Source of the DNA: Kamptonema sp. UHCC 0994
GTDB taxonomy: Bacteria; Cyanobacteriota; Cyanobacteriia; Cyanobacteriales; Microcoleaceae
Length of the DNA stretch: 39,958 nucleotides
Assembly (NCBI RefSeq): GCF_029167235.1
Contig: NZ_JARFTR010000049.1
Coordinates: 1 to 39,958 of the forward strand
Direction: 5' to 3'
Shown: one piece after another, positions 7,867 through 18,297 of the stretch
Layout: each line of letters starts with the position of its first letter
How positions within the stretch are numbered: the stretch's first letter is position 1
Made by a program: the position numbers and the translations under genes
The notes under the pieces: model-generated
The model's database searches: none
What the model was told of the DNA's origin: nothing
The model's input: the letters and a program-made list of their open reading frames with translations, nothing else

Positions 7867-10800
7867 ATGGCGATCGCAACAGCAAAACGGCGAGAAAGGT
7901 TAGATAGCTACTATCAGCAAATCAAAACCGTCATCCTCAAACGTCAAAACCCAATCACGGGTTTACTACCAGCCAGCACAGCAATTAACGCTCACGGCGA
8001 CTATACCGATGCTTGGGTACGAGATAATGTTTACAGCATCCTCGCCGTCTGGGGTTTAGCTTTAGCTTACCGCAAACTTGATGACGACAAAGGCAGAACA
8101 TTTGAACTAGAACATAGCGTAGTCAAACTAATGCGAGGATTACTCTTCGCCATGATGCGACAAGCTCATAAAGTAGAAAAATTTAAAAATACTCAATTGC
8201 CCTTAGATGCTCTACACGCTAAGTACAATACTCAGACTGGAGATATTGTCGTCGGCGATGACGCTTGGGGACATTTACAATTAGATGCTACATCCTTATT
8301 CATATTAATACTAGCACAAATGACGGCTTCAGGCTTACACATTATCTTTACAATAGATGAAGTTAATTTTGTGCAAAACTTAGTCTATTATATTGGCAGA
8401 GCTTATCGCACTCCCGACTATGGAATTTGGGAACGAGGAAATAAAATTAATCATGGCAGTGCAGAATTAAACGCCAGTTCCGTAGGTATGGCAAAAGCAG
8501 CTTTAGAAGCTATTAACGGCTTAGATTTATTCGGAGTTAGCGGCTCTCAATCCTCCGTAATTCATGTTTTACCAGATGAAATTGCCAGAACGCGAGTGAC
8601 ATTAGAATCTCTCTTGCCAAGAGAATCTAGTTCAAAAGAAGTAGATGCAGCATTATTGAGCGTAATTAGTTTTCCCGCCTTTGCAGTTGAAGATATGGAA
8701 TTAATCGAGCGAACAAAAAACAAAATTATCGACAAACTCCAGGGAAAATACGGTTGCAAACGCTTTCTCAGAGACGGACACCAAACAGTTTTAGAAGATA
8801 GCGATCGCCTCCACTACGAACCTAAAGAACTTAAGCAATTTGAGCATATCGAATGCGAGTGGCCGCTATTTTTTACCTATTTGTTACTTGATGGGATATT
8901 TCAGAGAAACGAAGAACAAGTTAAAGAATATAAACAACATTTAGAATCTCTACTTGTCGAGCGAGATGGTTGCAGATTACTCCCAGAATTATATTATATA
9001 CCAGCAGAAAGTATTGAAGCAGAAAAATTAAATCCTCATAGTCAAAAACGCTTGCCAAATGAAAATATCCCCCTCGTTTGGGCCCAAAGTTTATATTTTC
9101 TTGCTCAGTTATTAGACGAAGAATTAGTCGCTATTGGCGATATTGACCCCCTAGGACGACATTTATCTATTTGTCATCATCGAGAGCCTTTAGTACAAAT
9201 TGCCTTATTAGCAGAAGATGAAGATTTACAAGCAGAATTAGCTGCTCATGGTATCGCCACCCAGACCCCAAAACAAGTAGAACCAATACAGGTACGCCAA
9301 GCCAAAGAACTCTCTGGTATTTATACACAAATTGGTCGTAATGACCAATTAGGTTTAACAGGTAGACCCGTGCGAAGATTGCGGACTTTAACAACTTCCA
9401 GAGTATTTAGGATTCGGGGAGAAACGATTGTTTTTCTGCCTTCATTTTTAGACCAGCAAGAATTTTACCTCACCCTTGACTATCATTTTTTGGTAGCTGA
9501 AATTAAGAGCGAATTGGCTTATATTAACCGTCATTGGTATCAGTTAGGTCGTCCTCTAGTAACGCTGATGCTAACTCATACAATGCTAGAAACTGGTAGA
9601 GAAGCACTGTTAGAGTTGATGAAAGAACTGCGTGACGGACACTGCAAATATACCGCCGTAAAATTGGGTCAAATCAATCAGTTAATCCTGACTGCTGGTG
9701 TTGAAAGGATGGATTTTCTGCACGATTTTGGATTTTCCCAGTCTCCAGTTCAAGGTGCATTTCCCCTGCGGTATCATTTGGGTTATAATCCCGATCAGAC
9801 TGGGCCATTAAGCCATACCCAAGAATTTAAGTTAGAGTGCGAAACCAATACAAAATTATTGCTTACCAGTTTGCGAGGTTCCGAGAATTTATATGAACAA
9901 ATTGAGCTATTACATACCTTAGTTCGCCTCAAAGGACTGAATTTTAATACTGGATTCGGAGGGCCAGGAGAGGCCGTGACAGTTGCAGATTTGCTGAATG
10001 AAGTTTATCTTAAAGCTAGCAGCGATTCTAAATCCAAAATATATTGGGCCGTAGTCCGCCATGCGGCCGGTTTGCTGAATAAAGTTGATATTAGTTTATC
10101 CGATGCAGTAACGGATATTTTAGTACGCGGTAAGTATGTTACAGTAGGAAAAGCTTACAGTGAAGATTCTGTAATTTTGCGACCGCGTTCTTACACAGAA
10201 ATTATGGATAAAATTCGGCATTTCTGTGGGGAAGATATTCGAGATCGCGTTCTTACTCAAGAAATTCTGATTTACTTCGGTTTGCTAATTAAAGCGGAAC
10301 CAAAGTTATTTAAAGGCTTGTTAACACTCAGAGTTAGCTATTTTATTTTACTGATTGCTACCGAATTAGCTCGCGATTTAGGGATTACACAGAATGAAGC
10401 TTACGAACATTTAATGCAGTTAAGTCCCTTTGAAATCAAAACTCGCTTGCGGCAAGTTTTGACAGGCTATGAAGGCATGAATGAAGTGCTAAGACAGCAG
10501 GAATCTTTGCACGTCAAACAACCGGAAAAAAATATAGAATGGGTGGTATTACCAACTTTACTATCACCAGAAACAAACTTAGGTGGGTGGCGAAGACAGC
10601 GGCAAATGTCGGGTGCAGTTAATCGCGTGCCCAAAGATTTTTATCCCAGTGTTTGGGAGTTATTGCGACATTGCAAGGGTTTGGTAATTGGTGATAAATT
10701 GGAGCGAAGAAATCGCCTAGATAGCGAACCAATTTTAGCAGAAATGACTCCGGGAGAAAAGAATTTTGCTCTACAAGTCGAGCATTTATTAAATAAAATT

Positions 10801-11091
10801 GGTGCGCCTGAGTATCGACAAGTTAATATTGAAGCCTTGATGGAATTGGCGGCTATCGCGCAGCGGAACCCGGAGTTACAAATCGAAGAATATATCGTTT
10901 TGGATATATTAATTGGTCATGCAGTGCGGCTTAGCTGGTTAGATCGACATCCAGAAAGGGTAGATGAGTATGATGAGGATAAAGCGGCGGCATGGAACGC
11001 TTTTTATGATACTTCACCTTATGTTTGTGCGAGTCACATTTTAAGTGCTTTCCGATTTTTAACAGAGTTTGGAGAAGTAAGTGCGGTTTAA
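7867..11091 (+). CDS. Glycoside hydrolase family 15 / phosphorylase-kinase-alpha-like protein
   Basis: A very large cytoplasmic protein of 1,074 aa. The N-terminal half contains the GH15-like barrel signatures NPITGLLPAS, HGDYTDAWVRDN and GDDAWGHLQLDATSLFI (within the first 150 residues). The later part resembles the regulatory region of phosphorylase kinase alpha/beta subunits. Homologues of this length are common in cyanobacteria and are presumed to act on glucans; the substrate is not established. The frame is open from a TTG at 7837, but ATG 7867 (MAIATAKRRERL) is preferred because AGGAAA lies 6 nt upstream and the extra ten residues are only lysine-rich. No signal peptide or membrane segment is seen. 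A perfect 40-bp palindrome follows the stop. Confidence 0.85.
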   Translation: MAIATAKRRERLDSYYQQIKTVILKRQNPITGLLPASTAINAHGDYTDAWVRDNVYSILAVWGLALAYRKLDDDKGRTFELEHSVVKLMRGLLFAMMRQAHKVEKFKNTQLPLDALHAKYNTQTGDIVVGDDAWGHLQLDATSLFILILAQMTASGLHIIFTIDEVNFVQNLVYYIGRAYRTPDYGIWERGNKINHGSAELNASSVGMAKAALEAINGLDLFGVSGSQSSVIHVLPDEIARTRVTLESLLPRESSSKEVDAALLSVISFPAFAVEDMELIERTKNKIIDKLQGKYGCKRFLRDGHQTVLEDSDRLHYEPKELKQFEHIECEWPLFFTYLLLDGIFQRNEEQVKEYKQHLESLLVERDGCRLLPELYYIPAESIEAEKLNPHSQKRLPNENIPLVWAQSLYFLAQLLDEELVAIGDIDPLGRHLSICHHREPLVQIALLAEDEDLQAELAAHGIATQTPKQVEPIQVRQAKELSGIYTQIGRNDQLGLTGRPVRRLRTLTTSRVFRIRGETIVFLPSFLDQQEFYLTLDYHFLVAEIKSELAYINRHWYQLGRPLVTLMLTHTMLETGREALLELMKELRDGHCKYTAVKLGQINQLILTAGVERMDFLHDFGFSQSPVQGAFPLRYHLGYNPDQTGPLSHTQEFKLECETNTKLLLTSLRGSENLYEQIELLHTLVRLKGLNFNTGFGGPGEAVTVADLLNEVYLKASSDSKSKIYWAVVRHAAGLLNKVDISLSDAVTDILVRGKYVTVGKAYSEDSVILRPRSYTEIMDKIRHFCGEDIRDRVLTQEILIYFGLLIKAEPKLFKGLLTLRVSYFILLIATELARDLGITQNEAYEHLMQLSPFEIKTRLRQVLTGYEGMNEVLRQQESLHVKQPEKNIEWVVLPTLLSPETNLGGWRRQRQMSGAVNRVPKDFYPSVWELLRHCKGLVIGDKLERRNRLDSEPILAEMTPGEKNFALQVEHLLNKIGAPEYRQVNIEALMELAAIAQRNPELQIEEYIVLDILIGHAVRLSWLDRHPERVDEYDEDKAAAWNAFYDTSPYVCASHILSAFRFLTEFGEVSAV

Positions 11092-11093
11092 AA

Positions 11094-11133
11094 GTATGTA
11101 GTTGCGCTTTAGCGCTAAAGCGCAACTACATAC
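11094..11133. terminator. Perfect 40-bp palindrome between convergent genes
   Basis: GTATGTAGTTGCGCTTTAGC is followed directly by its exact reverse complement. It starts 2 nt after the GH15 stop and lies 23 nt from the convergent WD40 gene's end, so it could end transcription in both directions. It belongs to the repeat family at 1975 and 32167. There is no long T-run, so terminator function is inferred. Confidence 0.6.
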
Positions 11134-11156
11134 AAAATGCAGTTAACAATTTTCTT

Positions 11157-14100
11157 CTATTTACGATCGCACAACAGGCGATCGCTTTTTTCCACTGCTA
11201 TATTCGTCCGCAAATAATCCCCCACGCGATCGCACCCATAACTCAGTAAATCCAGACTCAGAATTTGCTGCACATTCCACAAAATCAGCGTATTATCCTC
11301 ACTAACGGAAGCCACAAACTTCCCATCCCCACTATAAGCCACTCCGCGAATCGCCGCACTGTGACCTCTGAGAGTCGTTAATTCCGTACCGTCAACCTTC
11401 CACAGCTTAAGCGTATTATCCACACTCCCAGAAGCGATAATCTTACCATCAGGACTAAACGCTACCCCCCACACCGCAGCAGTATGACCTTCGAGAGTTC
11501 TCAATAATTGACCATCAACTGTCCAAAGCTTAATCGTATTATCTCCACTGCCAGAAGCCAGCATCTTACCATCAGGACTAAATGCTAATCTCCACACAGA
11601 TGTAGTGTGACCTTTGAGGGTTTTATACAACGTGCCATCAAGCCGCCATAGCTTAACTGTACCATCCCCGCCTGCTGAAGCAATTAGCTTACCATCGGGA
11701 CTAAATACCACTTGCCAAATTGGAGCATGATGTTCTGTTAGGGTATGCAATAAAGTACCATCGCGCCGCCAAAGTTTAACCGTATTATCTTGACTTCCAG
11801 AAGCGATCGTTTGACCATCAGGACTAAAAGCAATACTAAAGACTGTCGCGCCATGACCTGCTAAAGTTGTCACCAAAGAGCCATTGCGATCCCAGATTTT
11901 CACCGTATTATCGTTTCTGGCAGAAGCAATTAACTGGCCATCTCTACTCAGTGCAACAGCATAAATCGCGGCGGTATCTCCCATCAAAGTCTTGAGTAAT
12001 TTACCTTCGCGACTCCAAAGCTTAGTAGTGCCATCCTCGCTACCAGTAGCAATGATATTGTTATCAGCGCTAAGTGCGATCGCCCAAATCCCAGCTTTAT
12101 GTGCAGTAATAGTCCTTTTTAATGGGTTTTGACTTTGCCACAGTCTGACAGTATTTTCTGCACCAGCCGAAGCAATAAACCTGCCATTGGGACTCCAAGC
12201 TATCCCCCAAATTCCGGCACTATGACCTCTAAATGTTGTCAATTCTGTGCCATCAATATTCCAAAGTTTTACCGTTTTATCTCGACTTGCAGAAGCAATA
12301 ATCTGACCATCTGGACTAAAAGCTATTGAGGATATTACAGCAGTATGACCTCGGAAAGTTTGTAATAAAGTACCATCAAGTTTCCATAACTTCACCGTTT
12401 GGTCTCCACTGCCCGAAGCTATAAGTTGACCATCTGGACTAAAAGCGACTGCGGATATTACAGTAGTATGACCTCGAAAAGTTCGTAGGGGCAGTGCCCC
12501 CGTGCCTGCCCCATCCCGCTTCCAAAGTTTCACCGCTTGGTCTCCACCTCCAGAAGCGATAAGTTGACCATCTGGACTAAACACTACTGAAGATACCCCA
12601 CCAGTCTGACCTTTAAGAGTTCGTAGGGGCGGTGCCTCTGTGCCTGCCCCGTCACGCTTCCAAAGCTTAACTGTATTATCCATACTGGCAGAGGCAACTG
12701 TTTGACCGTCAGGGCTAAAAGCCACTCCCCACAACCCAGTATTATTAGTCTGGATGGTTTTAATCAAAGTACCATTTCGATGCCAAAGTTTAACAGTTCC
12801 ATCATCACTTGTAGAAGCAATAAACTTACCATCAGGGCTAAATTTAACCGATCTAACAATTGCCTGATGACCTTTGAGAGTAGCAATTTCTGTACCATCA
12901 CTTCGCCAAATTTTGATTGTTTTATCGACACTTGCTGAGGCAATAAACTTACTATCAGGACTAATATCTACTGCCATAGCAGCGGCTTTATGTCCCGACA
13001 AACGGTTGTATTCATCATTCTCATAAACCGCTTGCCGCAATACATTAATAACTTGATTCTGAATCTTTGTGTCTGCTTTGCCTAGTTGTTGCAGTTTGCG
13101 TTTAGCTTTAATCGCTTCTATCAGTGCATCTAAGCGCCGATTTGAGGCAAATAATCCATCAGAAGAAGATGCCAGCGCTTGAATTTCGCTAATTCTTGCT
13201 TCGCGTTCGCTAATAGATGCTCTCTGGTATTGAAAATAACTTGTCACCCCTAAAATGCTGGCAATTAGCAATGCGATACTAACTACAAACAGGAATAATT
13301 TTTGTCGTTTTGTAGCTGTTTTTTCTTGAATTAATCGCTTATGTTCTTCTGCCAGTCGTGCTTCAACTTCTTTAGTACGTTCAGCCTCTAAAACCATTTG
13401 CACTTCTCGCCTATCCAGTTCAGCACTAGCAGCTAAAAACTGATAGTCTAGGTTACTCAAGCTTTTTTCCTGCGCCCAAATTTGGGCATCTTTCAGCGCT
13501 TTTCCGCGCAATAATCGAGAATAATCTGTTTGCTGTGAAGCAATCCAAGCATCAAAGGCTTGCGAGTAGGGCCGCAGTTGCCCCAATTGTTTCTCTACCC
13601 ATTCTATGTTAAAAACTTCAGCATAAATTCTGTTTCTTACCTGCAAATAACCATTATTTTTAACTACTAATCCCGATAGCAATAGTTCGATTTGTTCGGG
13701 CGAGTCATCGGTTAATACCCCCCCTAGCCCCCCCTTACTAAGGGGGGGAGCCGATAGCCTCCCCTTAGTAAGGGGGGGAGCCGAAGGCGGGGGGGTCAGA
13801 ATTTGTTGATAGATTCCGAGTAATCTGCCTGCACGTTGTTCGTTGCAAATAATCCGATCTTTTATGGTCTTTAAATGCTCAGGCTCATCCTGAGATTCCC
13901 ACTTATTAATAATATTTTCCCGCACTAAACGATCTACCCAAAACTCCTCCGTTCCTACTGGAATTGTTGCCAATTTTGTCGGCGTAGATTGAGTTGCTAG
14001 GTATGCCAAATAACACAGTTTTTGCGTTAGGAATGGCTGCCCAGAAGTCCAAGTCAATATCTCTTTGAGAATAGCTTGATAATTAGTGACTACACTTGTC

Positions 14101-14765
14101 AATCCCGCTGCTAATGGTTGGGCTTCGTGTAGTTCAAATCCTCGTAAATTTATGGCTCTACCAATATTAAACGGAGTCCGATTTTTATCAGCAATTAAAT
14201 CGCTAGGTGTTGCCACTCCAAAAATTGCAAAGGTAATCCGATTATACTCTGGATTAATGGCTCTTTGATTATAGCAAAAGCGAATTAGGGCGAAGAAATC
14301 ATCGACGGGGAAATCTAGACTGAGAATGCTGTCAATTTCATCAATAAATATAATGATGCGCTCTTCAGGAAATCTGACTAATAGAATATCTTCAATAAAA
14401 TGACTCAATCTTTGCAGAAATGAAATATCTTCTTCATCACGCCACCAAGTTTTTAAATTAACTTGTCCTAAAAGATTGAAGCCGCGCCACAAATCGGCAA
14501 CCATTCCTTTATACCACTGTAAAGGAGTGATATTTTCGCTACCGATGCGAGTCATATCGATGGTACTGCATTGGAAATTTTCGGCTTGAAGTCGGTGCAA
14601 AGTGCGAACTAATAGGGAAGATTTGCCCATTTGCCGCGAGTTGAGAATATAACAAAACTCGCCAGCTTTTAAGGCTTCATAGAGTTCGTAATCCGCTTGT
14701 CTGACTACGTAGGTAGGTGCATCGTTGGCGAGACTACCGCCAATTTGGTATGTAACCTTAGTCAT
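11157..14765 (-). CDS. AAA-like ATPase with 14 WD40 repeats
   Basis: The 1,202-aa protein has three parts. The N-terminal AAA-like (AAA_35-type) domain has Walker A SRQMGKSS near residue 43 and an intact Walker [10 protein letters not shown] near 140. A charged helical stretch is followed by one membrane segment near 484-500 ([17 protein letters not shown]). The C-terminus (about 590-1180) holds 14 WD40 repeats of about 40 residues, enough for two seven-bladed propellers. Three stretches are DNA repeats read as protein: [17 protein letters not shown] near 325-350 and two Gly/Ala/Pro insertions at the ends of blades 3 and 4. Related proteins are thought to sense ligands through the propeller and switch with ATP. 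It lies 49 nt downstream of the AAA-like protein at 14815 and is probably co-transcribed with it. There is no separate effector domain. Confidence 0.88.
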   Translation of the reverse strand: MTKVTYQIGGSLANDAPTYVVRQADYELYEALKAGEFCYILNSRQMGKSSLLVRTLHRLQAENFQCSTIDMTRIGSENITPLQWYKGMVADLWRGFNLLGQVNLKTWWRDEEDISFLQRLSHFIEDILLVRFPEERIIIFIDEIDSILSLDFPVDDFFALIRFCYNQRAINPEYNRITFAIFGVATPSDLIADKNRTPFNIGRAINLRGFELHEAQPLAAGLTSVVTNYQAILKEILTWTSGQPFLTQKLCYLAYLATQSTPTKLATIPVGTEEFWVDRLVRENIINKWESQDEPEHLKTIKDRIICNEQRAGRLLGIYQQILTPPPSAPPLTKGRLSAPPLSKGGLGGVLTDDSPEQIELLLSGLVVKNNGYLQVRNRIYAEVFNIEWVEKQLGQLRPYSQAFDAWIASQQTDYSRLLRGKALKDAQIWAQEKSLSNLDYQFLAASAELDRREVQMVLEAERTKEVEARLAEEHKRLIQEKTATKRQKLFLFVVSIALLIASILGVTSYFQYQRASISEREARISEIQALASSSDGLFASNRRLDALIEAIKAKRKLQQLGKADTKIQNQVINVLRQAVYENDEYNRLSGHKAAAMAVDISPDSKFIASASVDKTIKIWRSDGTEIATLKGHQAIVRSVKFSPDGKFIASTSDDGTVKLWHRNGTLIKTIQTNNTGLWGVAFSPDGQTVASASMDNTVKLWKRDGAGTEAPPLRTLKGQTGGVSSVVFSPDGQLIASGGGDQAVKLWKRDGAGTGALPLRTFRGHTTVISAVAFSPDGQLIASGSGDQTVKLWKLDGTLLQTFRGHTAVISSIAFSPDGQIIASASRDKTVKLWNIDGTELTTFRGHSAGIWGIAWSPNGRFIASAGAENTVRLWQSQNPLKRTITAHKAGIWAIALSADNNIIATGSEDGTTKLWSREGKLLKTLMGDTAAIYAVALSRDGQLIASARNDNTVKIWDRNGSLVTTLAGHGATVFSIAFSPDGQTIASGSQDNTVKLWRRDGTLLHTLTEHHAPIWQVVFSPDGKLIASAGGDGTVKLWRLDGTLYKTLKGHTTSVWRLAFSPDGKMLASGSGDNTIKLWTVDGQLLRTLEGHTAAVWGVAFSPDGKIIASGSVDNTLKLWKVDGTELTTLRGHSAAIRGVAYSGDGKFVASVSEDNTLILWNVQQILSLDLLSYGCDRVGDYLRTNIAVEKSDRLLCDRK
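12485..12512. repeat. GTAGGGGCA-type repeat inside a WD40 blade
   Basis: The 28-nt unit begins GTAGGGGCAGTGCCCCC and is read in frame as part of [13 protein letters not shown]. Same family as 12623-12650 and the intergenic copy at 36912-36979. Confidence 0.75.
12623..12650. repeat. GTAGGGGCG-type repeat inside a second WD40 blade
   Basis: A 28-nt unit starting GTAGGGGCGGTGCCTC is read as [13 protein letters not shown]. It occupies the same position in the adjacent blade as 12485-12512, so it arose either by duplication of the blade or by two insertions. Confidence 0.75.
13717..13795. repeat. CCCCCCTTACTAAGGGGGGG palindromic repeat read in frame
   Basis: About 80 nt of C-runs and G-runs in nested inverted repeats lie inside the AAA-like/WD40 gene. 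They are translated as a low-complexity [20 protein letters not shown] segment without breaking the frame. Confidence 0.8.
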
Positions 14766-14814
14766 GCCGTTTATGGATTAATTTGAAATAGAAATAATTT
14801 TAGCATCTAAAAAT

Positions 14815-16149
14815 TTAGTTTAGAAAGTTTTGCGAACTAAAATACTGGCGGTACAACTCGCAACTCAAGGTACAGCGGTTATTATTGATATGAATTAACC
14901 CCATGCTATCTAACTTAGAAGCAACTATGGGATCTAATTCAACACCATATTCTGATTTTACCACTTGTTTAAGTGCTATCGCTAATTCTGGATACTCTTG
15001 TAATGTCACCCAAAAACTGCGTAAATAGTCTTTATAAATTCCCGCCATTGTGGGAGCTTCTTGTAGTAGCATATCTAGTGTTAAACTATTTTGACAGAGA
15101 TGGTAAAGAGCGAGCCGTACTAGATAAGGATGTCCCCCCACCATTGCCATCAGCCACTTAGCATCTGGGCTATCTGTCCAATCCAGTTCGTGACGCTTTG
15201 CTAAAGAAAGTATCTGCTCTTCTGTAAAATAGGGTAATTGCAGCGGTAAACCGACATTAAAAGGCGATTCTGAGAGCCTTAAAGAAATATAAATTTCTGT
15301 GGAATGAAGGACGATTAACCGCAGTTTTTGCAGGCTTTCAACCCGCCTTGCTTCTTCGTGCCAGCTTCGCAGTAGCGGTAAAAACTCTCTGGCAATTTTC
15401 GGATACTCAAAAATCCGATTGACTTCATTTAAGGCTAAGACAAGGGGGCTATCTATTTCTGCTAATATATATTGTTGTAAATAGATAGTACAACTTACTT
15501 TACTCCCCATATCTTCATCCCAATAATCATCTAATAGAGGTGGTAATTCTAGGTGACGGCTGATGTTGGCACAAAACCAGCGCAAAAATTTATCTAGGTT
15601 GTCTAAAACATTTTCTTCTGCTTGTTGAATATCTAAACTTACTGTTCGGTAGCCAAGAGAAGTAGCACGATCTAAAATTCTTAATAGGAGAGAACTTTTA
15701 CCCATCTTCCTAGGAGCTTTAATCCGCAAGACGCTTCCAGGTTTAACAATCTCTTTATACGCAAGTTCTTCAATTAGTGGATGATGAATATAAAATGGCG
15801 AACTAAGCGGTACTGGAGAACCGGGAAATTCTAAAGGCGTTACCAAGCATTTTTTGCGGGTAAATTCTTGAATTAACTCTCGTTCCTCATCTGTCAGGGA
15901 ACGAGATTCAAAAGAGGAGCGAAAGTTTGATTTGCTAATTGGGATGTCGGCAATTTCGGAGAGAAATTGCCATAAGCATGAAGCGATATTTCTAAGGTAA
16001 TGCTCTCCGTAATGAGAGACAGATGCGATATTTGCATAAGTTTTTCCTTCCCAAACTTGGCGGAGAATGATTTCTTGTACGGGATGCAAATCTTTTTGCA
16101 ATTTGGCGCGAGTTAGCTGTAGTACATCATCTATTGTCATAAGCTGCAA
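14815..16149 (-). CDS. AAA-like protein with N-terminal helical/HTH domain and degenerate Walker B
   Basis: The 444-aa protein starts with a region of about 80 residues (MQLMTIDDVLQLTRAKLQKD...YANIASVSHYGEHYLRN). It resembles the N-terminal HTH domain found on vWA-MoxR-associated and other cyanobacterial STAND-type proteins. An AAA-like domain follows, with Walker A APRKMGKSSLL near residue 150. At the Walker B position it reads LVLALNEVNRIFEY (about 238-251). The expected DEVD is NEVN, so the metal-coordinating Asp is missing; the codons are AAT. GGHPYLVRLALY near 338 is typical of the family's C-terminal part. It may bind but not hydrolyse ATP. It is upstream of and co-directional with the WD40 partner (49-nt gap). 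Confidence 0.82.
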   Translation of the reverse strand: MQLMTIDDVLQLTRAKLQKDLHPVQEIILRQVWEGKTYANIASVSHYGEHYLRNIASCLWQFLSEIADIPISKSNFRSSFESRSLTDEERELIQEFTRKKCLVTPLEFPGSPVPLSSPFYIHHPLIEELAYKEIVKPGSVLRIKAPRKMGKSSLLLRILDRATSLGYRTVSLDIQQAEENVLDNLDKFLRWFCANISRHLELPPLLDDYWDEDMGSKVSCTIYLQQYILAEIDSPLVLALNEVNRIFEYPKIAREFLPLLRSWHEEARRVESLQKLRLIVLHSTEIYISLRLSESPFNVGLPLQLPYFTEEQILSLAKRHELDWTDSPDAKWLMAMVGGHPYLVRLALYHLCQNSLTLDMLLQEAPTMAGIYKDYLRSFWVTLQEYPELAIALKQVVKSEYGVELDPIVASKLDSMGLIHINNNRCTLSCELYRQYFSSQNFLN

Positions 16150-16647
16150 TTAGCTCGTAAATATAATGTTTCTAGTTATTATCCAAGTTAAACATCTAAA
16201 AATAGTAACATTGTTTGAGAAAATGATTTCATTACTGTTCATCGATCGCAAATTTGAGAGCGATCGCGCTCCATTTCAGGGTGATATACATACTTTGTTT
16301 GTTTTGTCAATGTCTAAATTGCCAAATTTTTCATAGAGGCTAGCGCTTCCATATTGAAAGGAATCTGCGATCAATTCTGCTTGCTTAATTATCAAAATGT
16401 CATATCGGTGTCACATCTTACAGTAAAGCCACAATTTAAGAGGTGACAATTAAGATGGTTAAGCCTGAGTCAATTTAAGTTAATATAAATTTAGTTATAT
16501 TTTAACATCTTTGCATCTTACTTGCATCTTAGCGCTCGCAAGTGTTAACTAGAAAAACTGCACTCATTCACTTCTTAGTATCATCAGGTTTTTTATCCTC
16601 AAGAAAAACCCCTCTAAACAATATTAGCAAATAAAAGGGTTTATTCA
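16150..16647. promoter_or_regulatory. Intergenic regulatory region between divergent operons
   Basis: This AT-rich stretch of 498 nt has no convincing gene. It lies between the start of the AAA-like pair (minus) and the ethylene-receptor-like kinase cluster (plus), so promoters for both must be here. Visible details are an AGCGATCGCGCT palindrome (16259-16270), AAGAGGTGAC before a 7-codon ATG frame at 16454, and an inverted repeat GGTTTTT/AAAAACC (16587-16593 and 16604-16610) 37 nt before the kinase start. I cannot place -10/-35 boxes with confidence. Confidence 0.45.
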
Positions 16648-18195
16648 ATGGAAATGGTTCATGGAATGTTTTCAAATTATTTCATTCCTCACGGTCATTG
16701 TTACCTGTGGAAGCCAGGATTGGTGGGACTGCACGTTCTCTCTGATGCTCTGATTGCCGTCGCTTATTTTTTGATTCCCCTCACCCTGATTTATATCGTC
16801 AAGAAGCGAAAAGACGTGCCTTTTGACTGGGTTTTCATGTTGTTTGGCTCTTTTATTATCTGCTGCGGGATTACCCATATTATGGAAATATGGACGCTAT
16901 GGCATCCTAATTATTGGTTCTCTGGTTTTCTTAAAGGGATTACGGCACTGATATCGTTGTGTACAGCAGCAGTGCTGGTGGAACTAATCCCAAAAATCTT
17001 AGCTATCCCCAGTCCCGATCAATTGGCGGCGGCAAATTTGGCTTTACAAAATGAGATTGGAGAGCGAAAACAAGCTCAGGAAGCACTTTCCCAATTAACC
17101 CTAGAATTGGAAAAACGGGTACAGGAAAGGACAAATGCTTTAGAATTAACCAATGAACTTTTGCAACAGGAAAATCGCGATCGATCCTTGGCTGAAAATT
17201 CACTGCGGCGCTCTCAAGCTAAACTGCTAGAAAAAACTGAGCAGCTAGAAAACACTTTGCAACAACTCAAATCGACCCAAACTCAACTGGTACAAACTGA
17301 GAAAATGTCTTCTTTAGGACAAATGGTAGCTGGTATTGCTCATGAAATCAATAACCCTGTTAACTTCATTTATGGTAATCTCACTCCGGCTGGGGAATAC
17401 ATTCAAGACCTTTTAGGATTGATTAAAGTTTATCAAGTTTGTTATCCTCATCCTGCACCAGAAATTCAAGATAAGATTAAGATAATTGAACTCGATTTTA
17501 TTGTAGAAGACTTGCAAAAAATCTTTGCTTCCATCAAAATTGGAGCCGAGCGCATCAAAGAAATTGTTAAATCTTTACGCACCTTTTCCCGCTTAGACGA
17601 AGCCGACATGAAAGATGTAAATATCCATGAAGGCATCGATAGCACTTTAATGATTTTGCAGCACCGCTTGAAAGAACAACCAAACCGTCTGCCTATTCAA
17701 GTGATTAAAGAATATGGAGATTTGCCTTTAGTGGAATGTTACGCTGGACAACTAAATCAAGTATTTATGAACATTATTTCTAATGCTGTTGATGCTTTAG
17801 AACAGCTAGATCAGCACGAGCAATCATTCAAAGACAATTGGCAACAAAATTCCCATAACCAGTTATCAACTATCATTTGTCCAACGCTAACAATTCACAT
17901 CCGCACGCTTATAGTTGAAGGTAAGTGGGTGCAAATTCAAATTACTGATAATGGCATTGGCATAGCTCCCGACGCAATGCCTAAACTCTACGATCCGTTT
18001 TATACGAGTAAACCTATCGGTTATGGTACGGGGTTGGGACTAGCCATTTCTTATCAAATTATTAAAACCCATGAAGGTGATTTATGCTGTATTTCTGAAG
18101 TGGGAAGAGGTACTGAGTTTATCATTAAAATTCCTCTGAACTCAAGAGTCTGCGAACAAGCAAGCTGTGCAAAAAAAGTTTTGGTAAAGCAATAG
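16648..18195 (+). CDS. Ethylene-receptor-like sensor histidine kinase
   Basis: The 515-aa protein begins with a three-helix membrane domain of the ETR1 type. It contains PHGHCYLW, SDALIAVAYFLIPLTLIY (Asp and Tyr as in the plant receptor) and FIICCGITHIMEIWTLWH, which holds the Cys and His that bind the copper cofactor in ETR1. A coiled coil follows (about residues 125-215). The kinase core comes next, with H-box GIAHEINNPVNF near residue 232, N-box NIISNAVDAL near 380, DNGIGI near 433 and GTGLGL near 463. No receiver or input GAF domain is present. The expected role is ethylene or related ligand sensing with phosphotransfer to a partner. It is the first of three co-directional signalling genes. 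The start is the ATG at 16648. Confidence 0.9.
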   Translation: MEMVHGMFSNYFIPHGHCYLWKPGLVGLHVLSDALIAVAYFLIPLTLIYIVKKRKDVPFDWVFMLFGSFIICCGITHIMEIWTLWHPNYWFSGFLKGITALISLCTAAVLVELIPKILAIPSPDQLAAANLALQNEIGERKQAQEALSQLTLELEKRVQERTNALELTNELLQQENRDRSLAENSLRRSQAKLLEKTEQLENTLQQLKSTQTQLVQTEKMSSLGQMVAGIAHEINNPVNFIYGNLTPAGEYIQDLLGLIKVYQVCYPHPAPEIQDKIKIIELDFIVEDLQKIFASIKIGAERIKEIVKSLRTFSRLDEADMKDVNIHEGIDSTLMILQHRLKEQPNRLPIQVIKEYGDLPLVECYAGQLNQVFMNIISNAVDALEQLDQHEQSFKDNWQQNSHNQLSTIICPTLTIHIRTLIVEGKWVQIQITDNGIGIAPDAMPKLYDPFYTSKPIGYGTGLGLAISYQIIKTHEGDLCCISEVGRGTEFIIKIPLNSRVCEQASCAKKVLVKQ

Positions 18196-18297
18196 TATTT
18201 GGAGGTTTTCGGGTTATGTATGGTGGTGCATACTAATTAAAGAACAGTTGTATAATGTAGTCATTGTTTGACTCGATATTATCTACAAGCAAATATT

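Noticed and set aside
18268-18297. TTG start of the hybrid kinase
   Set aside because: The ATG at 18298 places the membrane domain at the same distance as in the first kinase.
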